NCBI GenBank assembly: GCA_900541555.1
Contig: UQKE01000053.1
Location: 1 to 14,687 of the forward strand
Origin: an uncultured Porphyromonadaceae bacterium
GTDB taxonomy: Bacteria; Bacteroidota; Bacteroidia; Bacteroidales; Muribaculaceae
Length of the DNA stretch: 14,687 nt
Direction of reading: 5' to 3'
Shown here: positions 1 to 7,821 of the stretch, piece by piece
Layout: each line of letters begins with the position of its first letter
How positions within the stretch are numbered: the stretch's first letter is position 1
Made by a program: the position numbers and the translations under genes
Notes under the pieces: generated by a model
What the model saw: the letters and a program-made list of their open reading frames with translations, nothing else
Databases searched by the model: none
Told to the model about the DNA's origin: nothing

Positions 1-150
1 GCCGGTGGAATTTTTGGAAAAATCAAAGAAGTGAAAGACACCTACATCCTTCTTGAAATTGCCGATAATGTAAGAATCAGGGTTGACAAAGGCTCTATAT
101 ATCCGTCGGCAGCAGAAGCAGGACAGGCAAATACAAAGGAAAAAGAATAA
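1..150 (+). CDS. yajC: YajC, preprotein translocase accessory subunit (3' end only)
   Basis: The window opens inside this gene; only the last 49 residues and the stop are present. They read GGIFGKIKEVKDTYILLEIA followed by DNVRIRVDKGSIYP and a short polar tail. This is the conserved soluble part after the single membrane helix of YajC, the small inner-membrane protein that associates with SecDF next to the SecYEG translocon. The following genes (YbbR-like protein, coaE) are the usual neighbours in Bacteroidales, which supports the call. The N-terminal membrane segment cannot be checked because it lies outside the window. Confidence 0.85.
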   Translation, partial: AGGIFGKIKEVKDTYILLEIADNVRIRVDKGSIYPSAAEAGQANTKEKE

Positions 151-167
151 AACGTCATAAATTGGTT

Positions 168-208
168 AGAGCCATTCACTAAACATTGATGTTTGGCGAA
201 TGGCTTTA
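168..208 (+). terminator. Long hairpin between yajC and the YbbR-like gene, possible terminator
   Basis: AGCCATTC (170-177) pairs with GAATGGCT (198-205). After one A:C mismatch, CTAAACA (179-185) pairs with TGTTTGG (190-196) with one G:T wobble, leaving a TTGA loop. Flanking bases add weak pairs out to 168 and 207. The stem starts 20 bases after the yajC stop. The following sequence (TTTATCG) is a poor U tract, so it may attenuate or mark RNA processing rather than fully terminate. Confidence 0.45.
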
Positions 209-230
209 TCGTGCGAAACAATAGCAGAGC

Positions 231-1199
231 ATGGAATATTACAATAGAATCAAACAATTTTTCTCGTCTGCACGCGGGCGGGACGTTTTGATATATCTGC
301 TATTTGTTGTCGTTTCGTTCGCTTTTTGGATAGTGCTGACATTAGGCAATTCAATTCAGAATCATTACAAGGTGAAGATTCAAATTGTCGGATTGCCGGA
401 AAACACGACAATCATATCCGATTATCCTGAAACTATGGATGTATCTGTAAAGAACAGCGGATATGCTTTCGTGAAGTATATGATCGGCGACGCTCCTACG
501 GTGTCGATTAATTTTATGGACTATGCAGACGGGCAAGGCCGTTTGATCGTGTCGAAACAAGCGCTTGACGAATTGCTTCGGGGCGTTTTTGGGAATGATG
601 CGAGCATAGAGACTTTTACGCCGGAGCAATTGCAACTTCGGTATACGAATTTGCCGGGGCGGCGCGTGCCCGTTAAAATCGACGGAGACTTCGTGGCAGA
701 TATTCAATATGTCATAAATGGGGCTATTTCAGTGAGTCCTGACTCAATATCCGTTTATTCCACGGCAGAAAACATGAGTCTTATCCAAGATGTGCGCACA
801 GAAAAAATTTCTTATCATAATCTGAAAGACACATTGCATCTGCGAGTTGCCTTGAAGAATATGACGGATGTGAAAATGATGCCGGATTCCGTAAATGTGA
901 CAGTGCCGGTAGAGCCATTGGTAAGCAAAAGACAGGAAATACAAATCGTGGCGAGAAATTGTCCTGCTGATGAGCGCCTTGTCTGTTTCCCTGCAACTGT
1001 CGATGTCGGCTATTTGTTGCCGCTGAGCATGTATAATGTTTCATCGCAGGAGATGCAGCCCGTTGTTTATGTCGACTATAATGACATAAAGGGGGGAACA
1101 AATTATCTGCCTTTGCGCATTGGCGACGGTCCGGAGGTCTTGCATAATGTCGTATTGCATTCCGACAGTGTCGAATATCTTATTGAAAGCCGGAAATGA
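231..1199 (+). CDS. YbbR-like (CdaR-type) domain membrane protein
   Basis: The protein has 322 residues. A hydrophobic helix at about residues 19-38 (LIYLLFVVVSFAFWIVLTLG) anchors it in the inner membrane. The rest is mostly beta-strand-like sequence predicted to lie outside the cytoplasm, in the manner of YbbR repeats. In Firmicutes YbbR/CdaR proteins bind and modulate the diadenylate cyclase CdaA; no cyclase gene is present here, so that role is not established for this protein. It sits between yajC and coaE, a common Bacteroidales order, and its stop overlaps the coaE start by 4 bases (ATGA), suggesting coupled translation. The family call rests on size, topology and context; individual repeat boundaries were not resolved by eye. 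Confidence 0.75.
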   Translation: MEYYNRIKQFFSSARGRDVLIYLLFVVVSFAFWIVLTLGNSIQNHYKVKIQIVGLPENTTIISDYPETMDVSVKNSGYAFVKYMIGDAPTVSINFMDYADGQGRLIVSKQALDELLRGVFGNDASIETFTPEQLQLRYTNLPGRRVPVKIDGDFVADIQYVINGAISVSPDSISVYSTAENMSLIQDVRTEKISYHNLKDTLHLRVALKNMTDVKMMPDSVNVTVPVEPLVSKRQEIQIVARNCPADERLVCFPATVDVGYLLPLSMYNVSSQEMQPVVYVDYNDIKGGTNYLPLRIGDGPEVLHNVVLHSDSVEYLIESRK

Positions 1200-1798
1200 C
1201 AAAAAGAACGATTGCAATAGCCGGCGGCATCGGAAGCGGCAAGAGCATGGTTTCCGCAGTGCTTCGAATGATGGACTATCCTGTTTATGATTGCGATAGC
1301 CGCGCGAAGAAACTGATGGCATCCGATGGAATGCTTCGGCGCAGGCTCATCGAGAATTTTGGCGAGGCGGTTTTTGAGGAAGGCGTGTTGAACCGGTCTT
1401 ATTTGTCGCGTCTTGTATTCGGCGATGTCGAGAAATTGGCACGGTTGAATGCCATTGTGCATCCATGCGTAAAATCAGATTTTGAAGATTGGCGTTGCAG
1501 CCAATCTGCCAATGTCGTTTTCGTGGAAACGGCAATCCTTTCGGAAAGCGGGATGGACAAAATGGTGGATTCTGTATGGCAAGTTGTCGCTCCTGAAAAA
1601 TTACGGGTGGAGCGGGTGATGAAACGCAACAACCTTTCGAGGGAAGCCGTGGAGATGCGTATGCGCAATCAGACGTTGGAGTTAGAGGAAAAACTTCCGC
1701 TGGCTACGGTGCTGAATGATGGGCAGCATTCGATATTGCAACAAATAGTAGCGCTATTGCAAGTTGAATTTCAAAGATTGAATCAAGATATCAATTAA
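1196..1798 (+). CDS. coaE: Dephospho-CoA kinase
   Basis: This cytoplasmic kinase phosphorylates the 3'-hydroxyl of the dephospho-CoA ribose, the last step of coenzyme A synthesis. At 200 residues it has the usual family length. Visible motifs are the P-loop GGIGSGKS at residues 10-17, the acidic YDCDSRAKKLM segment at 31-41 that matches the conserved DAD-like active-site region, and NAIVHPCVK, the conserved HP motif, in the middle. The start ATG overlaps the preceding stop by 4 bases. The next gene begins 14 bases after the stop, so these genes are probably co-transcribed up to the terminator at 2265. Confidence 0.95.
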   Translation: MTKRTIAIAGGIGSGKSMVSAVLRMMDYPVYDCDSRAKKLMASDGMLRRRLIENFGEAVFEEGVLNRSYLSRLVFGDVEKLARLNAIVHPCVKSDFEDWRCSQSANVVFVETAILSESGMDKMVDSVWQVVAPEKLRVERVMKRNNLSREAVEMRMRNQTLELEEKLPLATVLNDGQHSILQQIVALLQVEFQRLNQDIN

Positions 1799-1812
1799 AA
1801 TAATTTACAACT

Positions 1813-2253
1813 ATGCTTAAAACGATTTTATCGATATCCGGACGACCGGGTTTGTTCAAATTGGTGTCGCAAGGAAAAAACATGTTGATTGTAGAATCCT
1901 TGACGACGAAAAAGAGAATGCCAGCTTATGCACGCGACAAAGTCGTATCGTTGGGCGACATTGCCATTTATACGGATGGCGAAGAGGTGCCATTGAGCAA
2001 GGTCATGACGACTATTTATGAAAAAAATGGTAAAGCGCTCGATCCGAATTCTTATAAGACGAATGATGAAATTCGGGATTTTTTCTTAGACGTATTGCCA
2101 AATTTCGATCAAGATCGCGTCTATCTGACAGATATAAAGAAAATCATTTCTTGGTATAATCTTTTGTTAGAGGCCGGCATTACTTCTTTCGAGGAAGAAA
2201 AAACAGAAGAAAATTCAGAGGAAAAGTCGGCGGAAGACCCAAAAAAGGATTAA
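1813..2253 (+). CDS. DUF5606 family protein of unknown function
   Basis: A 146-residue cytoplasmic protein with no signal peptide or membrane segment. The N-terminal part, from LKTILSISGRPGLFKLVSQG through RMPAYARDKVVSLGDIAIYT, is the conserved core I associate with DUF5606, a family found in Bacteroidota with no known function. The middle (about residues 55-120) is a second conserved helical part, and the last 20 residues are a low-complexity acidic tail (EEEKTEENSEEKSAED) likely to be disordered. It follows coaE by 14 bases and is the last gene before a strong terminator, so it is probably expressed with yajC, ybbR and coaE. The fixed company of CoA synthesis and secretion genes does not reveal a function. 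Confidence 0.85.
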   Translation: MLKTILSISGRPGLFKLVSQGKNMLIVESLTTKKRMPAYARDKVVSLGDIAIYTDGEEVPLSKVMTTIYEKNGKALDPNSYKTNDEIRDFFLDVLPNFDQDRVYLTDIKKIISWYNLLLEAGITSFEEEKTEENSEEKSAEDPKKD

Positions 2254-2264
2254 ATACAGATAAG

Positions 2265-2304
2265 GCCGGAGCATAGCGCACTCATGCTCCGGCTTTTGTT
2301 TTTT
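2265..2304 (+). terminator. Rho-independent terminator after the DUF5606 gene
   Basis: A perfect 10-bp stem, GCCGGAGCAT (2265-2274) with ATGCTCCGGC (2284-2293), has a 9-base loop and is followed by TTTTGTTTTTT (2294-2304). It begins 11 bases after the stop at 2253 and closes the yajC-ybbR-coaE-DUF5606 unit. The next gene starts only 9 bases beyond the T tract. I see no TAnnTTTG element in this gap, so the NlpC/P60 gene may depend on readthrough or on a promoter I cannot recognise. Confidence 0.9.
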
Positions 2305-2312
2305 AATTTATC

Positions 2313-2870
2313 ATGATGAAAGCGTATTCATTGTTGTCGGCGGTGGCATTATTGTTCATTTGCGCAGGATGCGGCGTGCATCGCACGGTTGTTTCGGAAA
2401 AAACGGAAACGGCGTCAGAACGGCAAACAGTCGCTGATTATCGATATTTGTCGGAACGATTGGGAATTGACGTGACAAGCAAGGACGAACAGCATTTGGC
2501 TTTATATAAGGAAGCGGCAGAGTGGTTGGGAACGCCTTATCGATATGGAGGGACCTCTCAGTCGGGATGTGATTGTTCGGGGATGGTCATGCAAATTTAT
2601 AAATCGGTATATCAGCTGAATTTGGAAAGAAATTCAGCTATGATGAAAGAGAAAAATTGCAGGGAAATCAGACGCAATCAATTGAATACAGGCGACTTGG
2701 TGTTTTTTGCCACATCCGGCAATCGCAAAAGAATAAATCATGTGGGCATTTATCTGAAAGACAATAAGTTTATTCACGCATCGTCCAGCCGAGGCGTTAT
2801 TGTGAGCGATTTAGATGAGTCTTATTATCAACGCACTTATGTTTGTTCGGGGCAGGTTAATAGGCGATGA
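2313..2870 (+). CDS. NlpC/P60 family cell-wall peptidase, lipoprotein
   Basis: A 185-residue C40-family cysteine peptidase expected to cleave peptide bonds in peptidoglycan stem peptides. The N terminus is a lipoprotein signal (hydrophobic LLSAVALLFICAGC) with the likely lipidated cysteine at residue 20, so the enzyme should be tethered to a membrane on the periplasmic side. The catalytic domain covers about 62-180: GTPYRYGG at 73-80, catalytic Cys88 in DCSGMV, His143 in NHVGIYL and a second histidine in FIHASS (His155). The region between Cys88 and His143 includes NTGDLVFF, typical of the family. An alternative start at the second Met (2316) would shorten the signal by one residue. The 3' end overlaps the convergent comEC gene by 14 bases. 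Confidence 0.9.
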   Translation: MMKAYSLLSAVALLFICAGCGVHRTVVSEKTETASERQTVADYRYLSERLGIDVTSKDEQHLALYKEAAEWLGTPYRYGGTSQSGCDCSGMVMQIYKSVYQLNLERNSAMMKEKNCREIRRNQLNTGDLVFFATSGNRKRINHVGIYLKDNKFIHASSSRGVIVSDLDESYYQRTYVCSGQVNRR

Positions 2871-4881
2871 GCGGGATTTTGTTGCGCTTGGCAAATTCGA
2901 TTAGCGTGTCTCTTCGAGTGTCGTAAATTTCGTTGGCTATGACAATGGTGTCAGGATTGACATATTGAAACAAATCAGGGAGTTGGTTGTAGTAGTTGTT
3001 GGTAATAATTGCATAGTTTATAGGAAATGAATTTTTGAGGCGATTTTTTTTATAATTGCCTTCGACAAACATATAGCTTTTTCCAAGGGCGTATACAATC
3101 GGATAGGAGATATATAAATCCTTTTTTCGGATGTTTTCATGTGTTATTTTGTGAATTTTGTCGATTTTTCGGTTGAAAAAGAAAGCGCGGTTGTGCTCCA
3201 CGAATTGGCTAATTTCCGCAGTGTCGTTTCGTGAGTTTAAGATATAGGCAGTTCTGTTTTCACAGTAAATAATGTTTGTAGAAGAGTAGCCGTCGGTGAC
3301 GAAAATAGATTTTTCGGGGATCGCACGGACTGATGCGGCCATGGAAATGCCTCCCGCAACGGCAAGCATGGCAGGCAGAGAGAGTATTTTTTTGTTTAAA
3401 CGTAATTTTATGGCAAATCCAAATGAAAAAATGGCAAGAGAGAAAAATGCAGCCGACAATGAATCGAGCCGAATCTCGTTGATCGGCGGCAGAATTTGCC
3501 GGAAAATATCGGGGAAGAAATGGATGCAAGCATAAAGAAAGTCGATAATGAAATTTAGCGGAATGAAATTTAATCCGATTGCCGCTAAAAGTATGGCTGG
3601 AAGGACCAACAACATGAATACCGGGAGCAAAGGAACAACGAGGATGTTGGCAATGAGAAAACAAGAGGGAAAAGAATGGAAGTAGAAGATTGTGAGCACG
3701 AATGTGCCGATTTGAGCAGAAATTGTCATTGCCATGGACGATAGCATGTAGTTGGCAACGGCGTAGCTTGTGCGGAAAGTTAAAAAGTCAGAAAACAAGA
3801 GGATGCCGGCCACAGACAGGAAGCTAAGTTGGAAACCAATGTCATAGAGCGACTGAGGCGAGAAAAGCAATATCAGAAATGCAGACGCGAACAAAGCGTT
3901 CAAAGAAGAATGTTTTTGTAACAGATTTTTGGCGGCGAAAACAAATGTTGCCATAATAGCTGCACGTATGGCGGAAGGCGCAAGGCCTGTGAAAAGGACA
4001 TAAATCCAAACAGCCGAAAGTATGATGAAAAAGCGTGCTTTGCGGTTGCGTGAATCGCGTATTAGCGATGAAATAACGGCAGAAACTATAAAAATAACGA
4101 TTCCTGTGTGCAATCCGCTGACGGCAAGTATGTGCGCCAATCCGGATTCTGAAAATAATTGTTGTGTTTCTTCGCTGATATATTCCCGATTCCCCGTAAA
4201 TACAGCCACGGCAAAGTTTTTTGCATCATTGTTTATGTCAATATCGCGTATCAGCCGGATGACATCATCTCTGAATTGTGCTGCTTTTGCCGGCAGGGTT
4301 GAGGCGTGTTCGACAAAGGTGAAATCGGCAGGCGTGATGTAGGCGCGATATAATATGCCTTTGTTCCTCATATAGGAAGCATAGTCGAATACATCCGGCA
4401 GGGCGGGAGATTTTAATTCTCTGATTTTTGTGCGGCATGCGATGATGTCGCCATGCTGCAATGTGTAGTTATTGCCTTTAAGGACCAGAATCAAATTAAT
4501 GTTTTTTTCTCCAATTTTGGCACTTCCGGTTAATTCGGTGGTAATGTTTTGCTGCCTGATTTCTTTTATTTCAAAGGAAAGATAATGTTCTTCTTTGTTT
4601 AATTCGGCTTGGGTTAATTTGTTCGGAGCATGAACCAATGCGCAAAGCCATCCGAGGCATGCGAGCAATGAAAACAGAGATGCGTTCGCCAAAAATGGAC
4701 GAAGATAGCCGGACAAGGATTTTGGAGAAAAGAAGTAGGCAATTCCGCAAGTCAATCCTATGCCGGCTGCCACAACGGAAATAGTTATTGCCGGAAAAAT
4801 TCCATAGGCAATGATTCCAAGCGTGAATGGCACGACAATTCTGACGAATGGGAATGAGGAAGTGCTAAAATGATTATTCAT
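2857..4881 (-). CDS. comEC: ComEC/Rec2 family DNA-uptake channel protein
   Basis: A 674-residue polytopic inner-membrane protein of the ComEC/Rec2 family, which carries single-stranded DNA across the cytoplasmic membrane in transformable bacteria. Two N-terminal helices (about 14-50) and another at about 66-84 precede a soluble DUF4131/OB-like part (about 98-190). The Competence domain follows, with the hallmark GLAHILAVSGLHTGI (247-261), the PSAIRAAIM segment (302-310) and DIGFQLSFLSVAGI (347-360). After the last helix (about 498-518), residues 520-674 have the strand pattern of a metallo-beta-lactamase tail, but no HxHxDH metal site is visible. Such short or degenerate tails are common in Bacteroidota. 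The start overlaps the aroE stop by 8 bases. Uptake function is not proven by sequence. Confidence 0.9.
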   Translation of the reverse strand: MNNHFSTSSFPFVRIVVPFTLGIIAYGIFPAITISVVAAGIGLTCGIAYFFSPKSLSGYLRPFLANASLFSLLACLGWLCALVHAPNKLTQAELNKEEHYLSFEIKEIRQQNITTELTGSAKIGEKNINLILVLKGNNYTLQHGDIIACRTKIRELKSPALPDVFDYASYMRNKGILYRAYITPADFTFVEHASTLPAKAAQFRDDVIRLIRDIDINNDAKNFAVAVFTGNREYISEETQQLFSESGLAHILAVSGLHTGIVIFIVSAVISSLIRDSRNRKARFFIILSAVWIYVLFTGLAPSAIRAAIMATFVFAAKNLLQKHSSLNALFASAFLILLFSPQSLYDIGFQLSFLSVAGILLFSDFLTFRTSYAVANYMLSSMAMTISAQIGTFVLTIFYFHSFPSCFLIANILVVPLLPVFMLLVLPAILLAAIGLNFIPLNFIIDFLYACIHFFPDIFRQILPPINEIRLDSLSAAFFSLAIFSFGFAIKLRLNKKILSLPAMLAVAGGISMAASVRAIPEKSIFVTDGYSSTNIIYCENRTAYILNSRNDTAEISQFVEHNRAFFFNRKIDKIHKITHENIRKKDLYISYPIVYALGKSYMFVEGNYKKNRLKNSFPINYAIITNNYYNQLPDLFQYVNPDTIVIANEIYDTRRDTLIEFAKRNKIPLIAY

Positions 4882-5620
4882 TCCAAATTTTCCAAGAAGC
4901 GATCGCTTGCCCTATGAGCATGGCTTCGCCGTTGACGGTGATGGCGTTTTGTCTTTTTGCTTTTTTGAGAAACAAAGTTTCTGCCGGATTATAAATCAAA
5001 TCGAAGCAGATGTGCTTTTCTCCAATGGCATCGTATGGGATGTCGGGACAAGCATCGACATGGGGATACATGCCGACCGGCGTCGTGTTGACGATGATGA
5101 GGTGCGAGCGGATCATGTCGGCTGTCAGGTCGCCATAAGTGATGATGCTGTTTGCATGGCTTCGTGATACGAACGTGACGCGGATGCCTAACTTTTTTAA
5201 TACGTATGCCACGGCTTTCGATGCGCCACCGGTTCCCAGCACTAATCCGGACTGATGCGCCGAAGTCAGATGAGGCGCGATGGAATTTTCAAATCCGATA
5301 ATATCGGTGTTGTATCCTGTTGCAATGATGTTGCCATTTTCGTTCGCGATTTTGATCGTATTTACAGAGCCGACTTCTTTTGCAATCGGGTTTAAATCGG
5401 ATAAATACGGGATGACGCTCTGTTTGTAGGGGATGGTGACGTTTAGTCCCTTTACGCCGGACGAGAGCACGTTTCGGATTTCGGATATGTCGCCCAATTC
5501 AAAATTCCGGTATTCGGCTTGAATGTTTTCTTTGTCGAATTTTTCAGTGAAAAATTTTTTGGAAAACGAGTGTCCCAATGGGAAGCCGACTAATCCGAAT
5601 ATGTTTTTATTGTTTTCCAT
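4874..5620 (-). CDS. aroE: Shikimate dehydrogenase (NADP+)
   Basis: This cytoplasmic enzyme reduces 3-dehydroshikimate to shikimate with NADPH in the pathway to chorismate and aromatic amino acids. At 248 residues it is slightly short for the family but complete. Seen motifs: the shikimate-binding PLGHSFSKKFF (14-24), NVTIPYK with the catalytic Lys66, GSVNTI with Asn87, YNTD with the catalytic Asp106, the nucleotide-binding GTGGASKA (129-136), VSRS (151-154) near the NADP phosphate, NTTPVGM (178-184), and the closing NGEAMLIGQA (230-239). It overlaps the upstream gldB-like gene by 14 bases and comEC by 8 bases, so the three form one leftward operon. Confidence 0.95.
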   Translation of the reverse strand: MENNKNIFGLVGFPLGHSFSKKFFTEKFDKENIQAEYRNFELGDISEIRNVLSSGVKGLNVTIPYKQSVIPYLSDLNPIAKEVGSVNTIKIANENGNIIATGYNTDIIGFENSIAPHLTSAHQSGLVLGTGGASKAVAYVLKKLGIRVTFVSRSHANSIITYGDLTADMIRSHLIIVNTTPVGMYPHVDACPDIPYDAIGEKHICFDLIYNPAETLFLKKAKRQNAITVNGEAMLIGQAIASWKIWNE

Positions 5621-6581
5621 ATTGCGATTCGGTTAAGACAGTTTTTGCATTTTGATATGTTCGGTTGCGAAGAAAATCGGCAATGGACGATTTTTTCCGT
5701 GTGAGGTATGCTTCTACGATACGCAAGCCAATCCATTTGCCCGTTCCTCCCGGCGCCGACGGCGAAATTGCGGAAGCAAACGGGGCCGGATTTAGGAGGC
5801 TTCTGCGTATGGCCGGTTCGGTAGACGGCAACATGCCGTCGCCGGATATTTTTTGCCAAGCAACATTTTCGTTTTGCACGATCCATTCTTGTTGTTCGGG
5901 CGCAAATGAAAAGTACATGGCGTCGGAGAAGTCGGGAATTACAGATTTTGCAGCATAAGCGATGGCTCCTTCGTAAAGCATTTGCTCGATAAGGCTGCTG
6001 TCGGACGGAACGTAAGGAAATTGCGTTTTCAGCCACACTTCTGCCACGTGGTAAGGGATTTTTTCTTTGGTCTTGAAACGCCGTATATAGGTTGGATAGT
6101 AGGAATAAGGCTTGTAGCTTGCGCCAAGATAATGGTTTAGGGCAATCCCTATTGCAGAATCGTTGAGCAATACGATTGATTGGTTGAAGGGCGATATTAT
6201 GGTATATATGGGAGGAAGTTTGAGGGCGAATTTTTGGGACAACAAACTGTCGATGGCAGTTAATTCTTGCGCAATGCCGGCTACGTCGGGAAAGGCATTG
6301 GCGACATCGGCATAGAAAAATTTAATGTTGTCTAAGTTTGCAAAAGTTTCCAATTTGTCTGTTAGCGACAGTGTCGAGTCTTGCAAAAGTGGAGAAACAA
6401 AATTGGTCAATACCGGTTTGTAGGATGTGATGAATCCATCAATTTTTGTTTGATCCTTGAAGTCGAGCTGTTGTATGTCGGAATCAAATCTATGCAGCGT
6501 AATAGGTTTGCATTGAGCATGATATGCTCCTATGCATATCAATGCTGCGACCAACCATATCGGGAAATGAAGAACTTTCAT
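5607..6581 (-). CDS. gldB: GldB family protein (gliding-motility-associated)
   Basis: A 324-residue exported protein. The N-terminal signal (FPIWLVAALICIGAYHAQC) includes Cys24, but AQC is a poor lipobox, so it may be a secreted protein rather than the lipoprotein usual for GldB. The GldB layout is visible: LNHYLGASYKPY with PTYIRRFKTKEKIPYHVAEV (about 150-185), IEQMLYEGAIAYA, the EQQEWIVQNENVAW segment, NPAPFASAISP, and the ending PGGTGKWIGLRIVEAYL followed by the KTVLTESQYGKQ tail. GldB is needed for gliding in Flavobacterium, but the family also occurs in non-gliding gut Bacteroidales, where its role is unclear. It is the first gene of a leftward operon with aroE and comEC. Family assignment is from recalled motif order only. 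Confidence 0.75.
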   Translation of the reverse strand: MKVLHFPIWLVAALICIGAYHAQCKPITLHRFDSDIQQLDFKDQTKIDGFITSYKPVLTNFVSPLLQDSTLSLTDKLETFANLDNIKFFYADVANAFPDVAGIAQELTAIDSLLSQKFALKLPPIYTIISPFNQSIVLLNDSAIGIALNHYLGASYKPYSYYPTYIRRFKTKEKIPYHVAEVWLKTQFPYVPSDSSLIEQMLYEGAIAYAAKSVIPDFSDAMYFSFAPEQQEWIVQNENVAWQKISGDGMLPSTEPAIRRSLLNPAPFASAISPSAPGGTGKWIGLRIVEAYLTRKKSSIADFLRNRTYQNAKTVLTESQYGKQ

Positions 6582-6599
6582 AATTGCAATGATAGGGAG

Positions 6600-6618
6600 T
6601 TTTTATGGCATAAAAATA
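6600..6618 (-). promoter_or_regulatory. Weak candidate promoter and dyad upstream of gldB
   Basis: On the minus strand TATTTTTA (6611-6618) matches TAnnTTTG at 7 of 8 positions, about 30 bases upstream of the gldB start codon. It overlaps a perfect dyad, TTTTTAT (6600-6606) with ATAAAAA (6610-6616) around GGC. No TTTG -33 element at the normal distance was seen, so this is a low-confidence site. Confidence 0.25.
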
Positions 6619-6695
6619 GGATTAAAAATTCATTCATAAAATAGTGCATGCAGATTTTCGAAAGTGCGCGAGTCACGCTATTCGATATTTTATCG

Positions 6696-6703
6696 TATTT
6701 TTG
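6696..6703 (+). promoter_or_regulatory. Bacteroides-type -7 element for the amidase-MCE operon
   Basis: TATTTTTG is a perfect match to the Bacteroides -7 consensus TAnnTTTG and lies 18 bases before the ATG at 6722. No clear TTTG -33 element is seen about 19 bases upstream. The position implies a short leader of roughly 10 bases. It also argues against the longer reading frame beginning at 6644, which would start upstream of transcription. Confidence 0.6.
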
Positions 6704-6721
6704 TGGCACGAATCTAAGGCA

Positions 6722-7819
6722 ATGAAGTCAAATATTAAGCGTTATGTTCTTTCCCTTGTGCTGTTGATTGCCATGGCAATGAATGCGCCTGCAAAGGATT
6801 TTGTAGTTGTTATAGATGCCGGACATGGTGGCAAAGATGTCGGGGCAGTCGGCGCTTATGCTTTGGAAAAAGATATAAATTTGGGCGTTGCCTTGAAATT
6901 GGGAGAAGAAATCAAAAGTACATACGATGATGTGAGGGTAGTGTACACTCGCGACGATGATACATTCGTTTCTCTCCAAGGCAGGGCAAATATTGCAAAT
7001 CGGGAAAAAGGCGATTTGTTCATCTCCATTCATACCAATTCGTTGGACAAACGTTCGAGAAATCGGCTGACAGTATCGGGTGCGGAAACCTATACATTGG
7101 GCTTGCATCGCACGAAAGAAAATCTCGATGTGGCGATGCGTGAAAATTCAGTTATTGAATTGGAGGATGACTATTCGGCAACATATCAGGGCTTTGATCC
7201 AAATTCGGTAGAGTCGTATATTATTTTTGAATTGAATCAGAGCAAGCACATGGAACAAAGCGTGAACTTTGCTTCATTGGTGCAACAAGAATTTTCGGCA
7301 ATCGGTCGTGTCGACAAAGGTGTGCGGCAAGCCGGTTTTTGGGTATTGGCGGCAACTATAATGCCGGCCGTGTTGGTGGAATTGGATTTTATTTGCAATC
7401 CCACACAGGAAGATTTTTTGGCTTCAGAAAGCGGGCAGAAAAAGATGGCCGGAGCGATTTTCAAAGCGTTCAGGCAATATAAAGAAGAATATGACTATTA
7501 TAGTTCCGGAACCGAAGATTCGGCTGTTGTTGTAGGATCTCCCGAATCGAACGAAAACAGGCGCGAACGTGAGGGCATTTCTGCAGAAGAGGTGGAATAT
7601 CGCGTGCAGTTTTTGTCGAGCGGGGAGCGGTTGGACAAAAAATCCCGATTCTTCCGCGGTTTGAAAGACGTGGATTGCTATTATGAAGATGGAGTTTATA
7701 AATACACCACCGGTTCTACCACCAATAAGGCAGATGCGCAAAAACAATTGAAGAAAGTGCGGAAATTGTTTGCCGATGCCTTTTTGGTGCAATTTAAAAA
7801 TGGAAAAAGAATTAAATAG
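6722..7819 (+). CDS. N-acetylmuramoyl-L-alanine amidase (Amidase_3) with SPOR-like C terminus
   Basis: This periplasmic zinc enzyme cuts the bond between N-acetylmuramic acid and L-alanine in peptidoglycan. I chose the ATG at 6722 (365 residues) because it begins a good signal peptide (KRYVLSLVLLIAMAMNAPAK) and lies just behind a promoter; the frame is open back to 6644. Catalytic domain about 27-252: zinc ligands His35 in DAGHGGKD, Glu50 in LEKDINL and His104 in SIHTN, and catalytic Glu220 in VLVELDF. The stretch at about 108-160 is an insert that may regulate access to the active site, as in AmiC-type enzymes. After an acidic linker, residues 291-365 (starting YRVQFLSS) resemble a SPOR domain, which would direct it to denuded septal glycan. 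The MCE gene follows after 2 bases. Confidence 0.9.
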   Translation: MKSNIKRYVLSLVLLIAMAMNAPAKDFVVVIDAGHGGKDVGAVGAYALEKDINLGVALKLGEEIKSTYDDVRVVYTRDDDTFVSLQGRANIANREKGDLFISIHTNSLDKRSRNRLTVSGAETYTLGLHRTKENLDVAMRENSVIELEDDYSATYQGFDPNSVESYIIFELNQSKHMEQSVNFASLVQQEFSAIGRVDKGVRQAGFWVLAATIMPAVLVELDFICNPTQEDFLASESGQKKMAGAIFKAFRQYKEEYDYYSSGTEDSAVVVGSPESNENRREREGISAEEVEYRVQFLSSGERLDKKSRFFRGLKDVDCYYEDGVYKYTTGSTTNKADAQKQLKKVRKLFADAFLVQFKNGKRIK

Positions 7820-7821
7820 AT

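Noticed and set aside
6644..6721. 26-codon upstream extension of the amidase
   Set aside because: The extension includes polar residues ahead of a good signal peptide and begins upstream of the perfect -7 element at 6696-6703.
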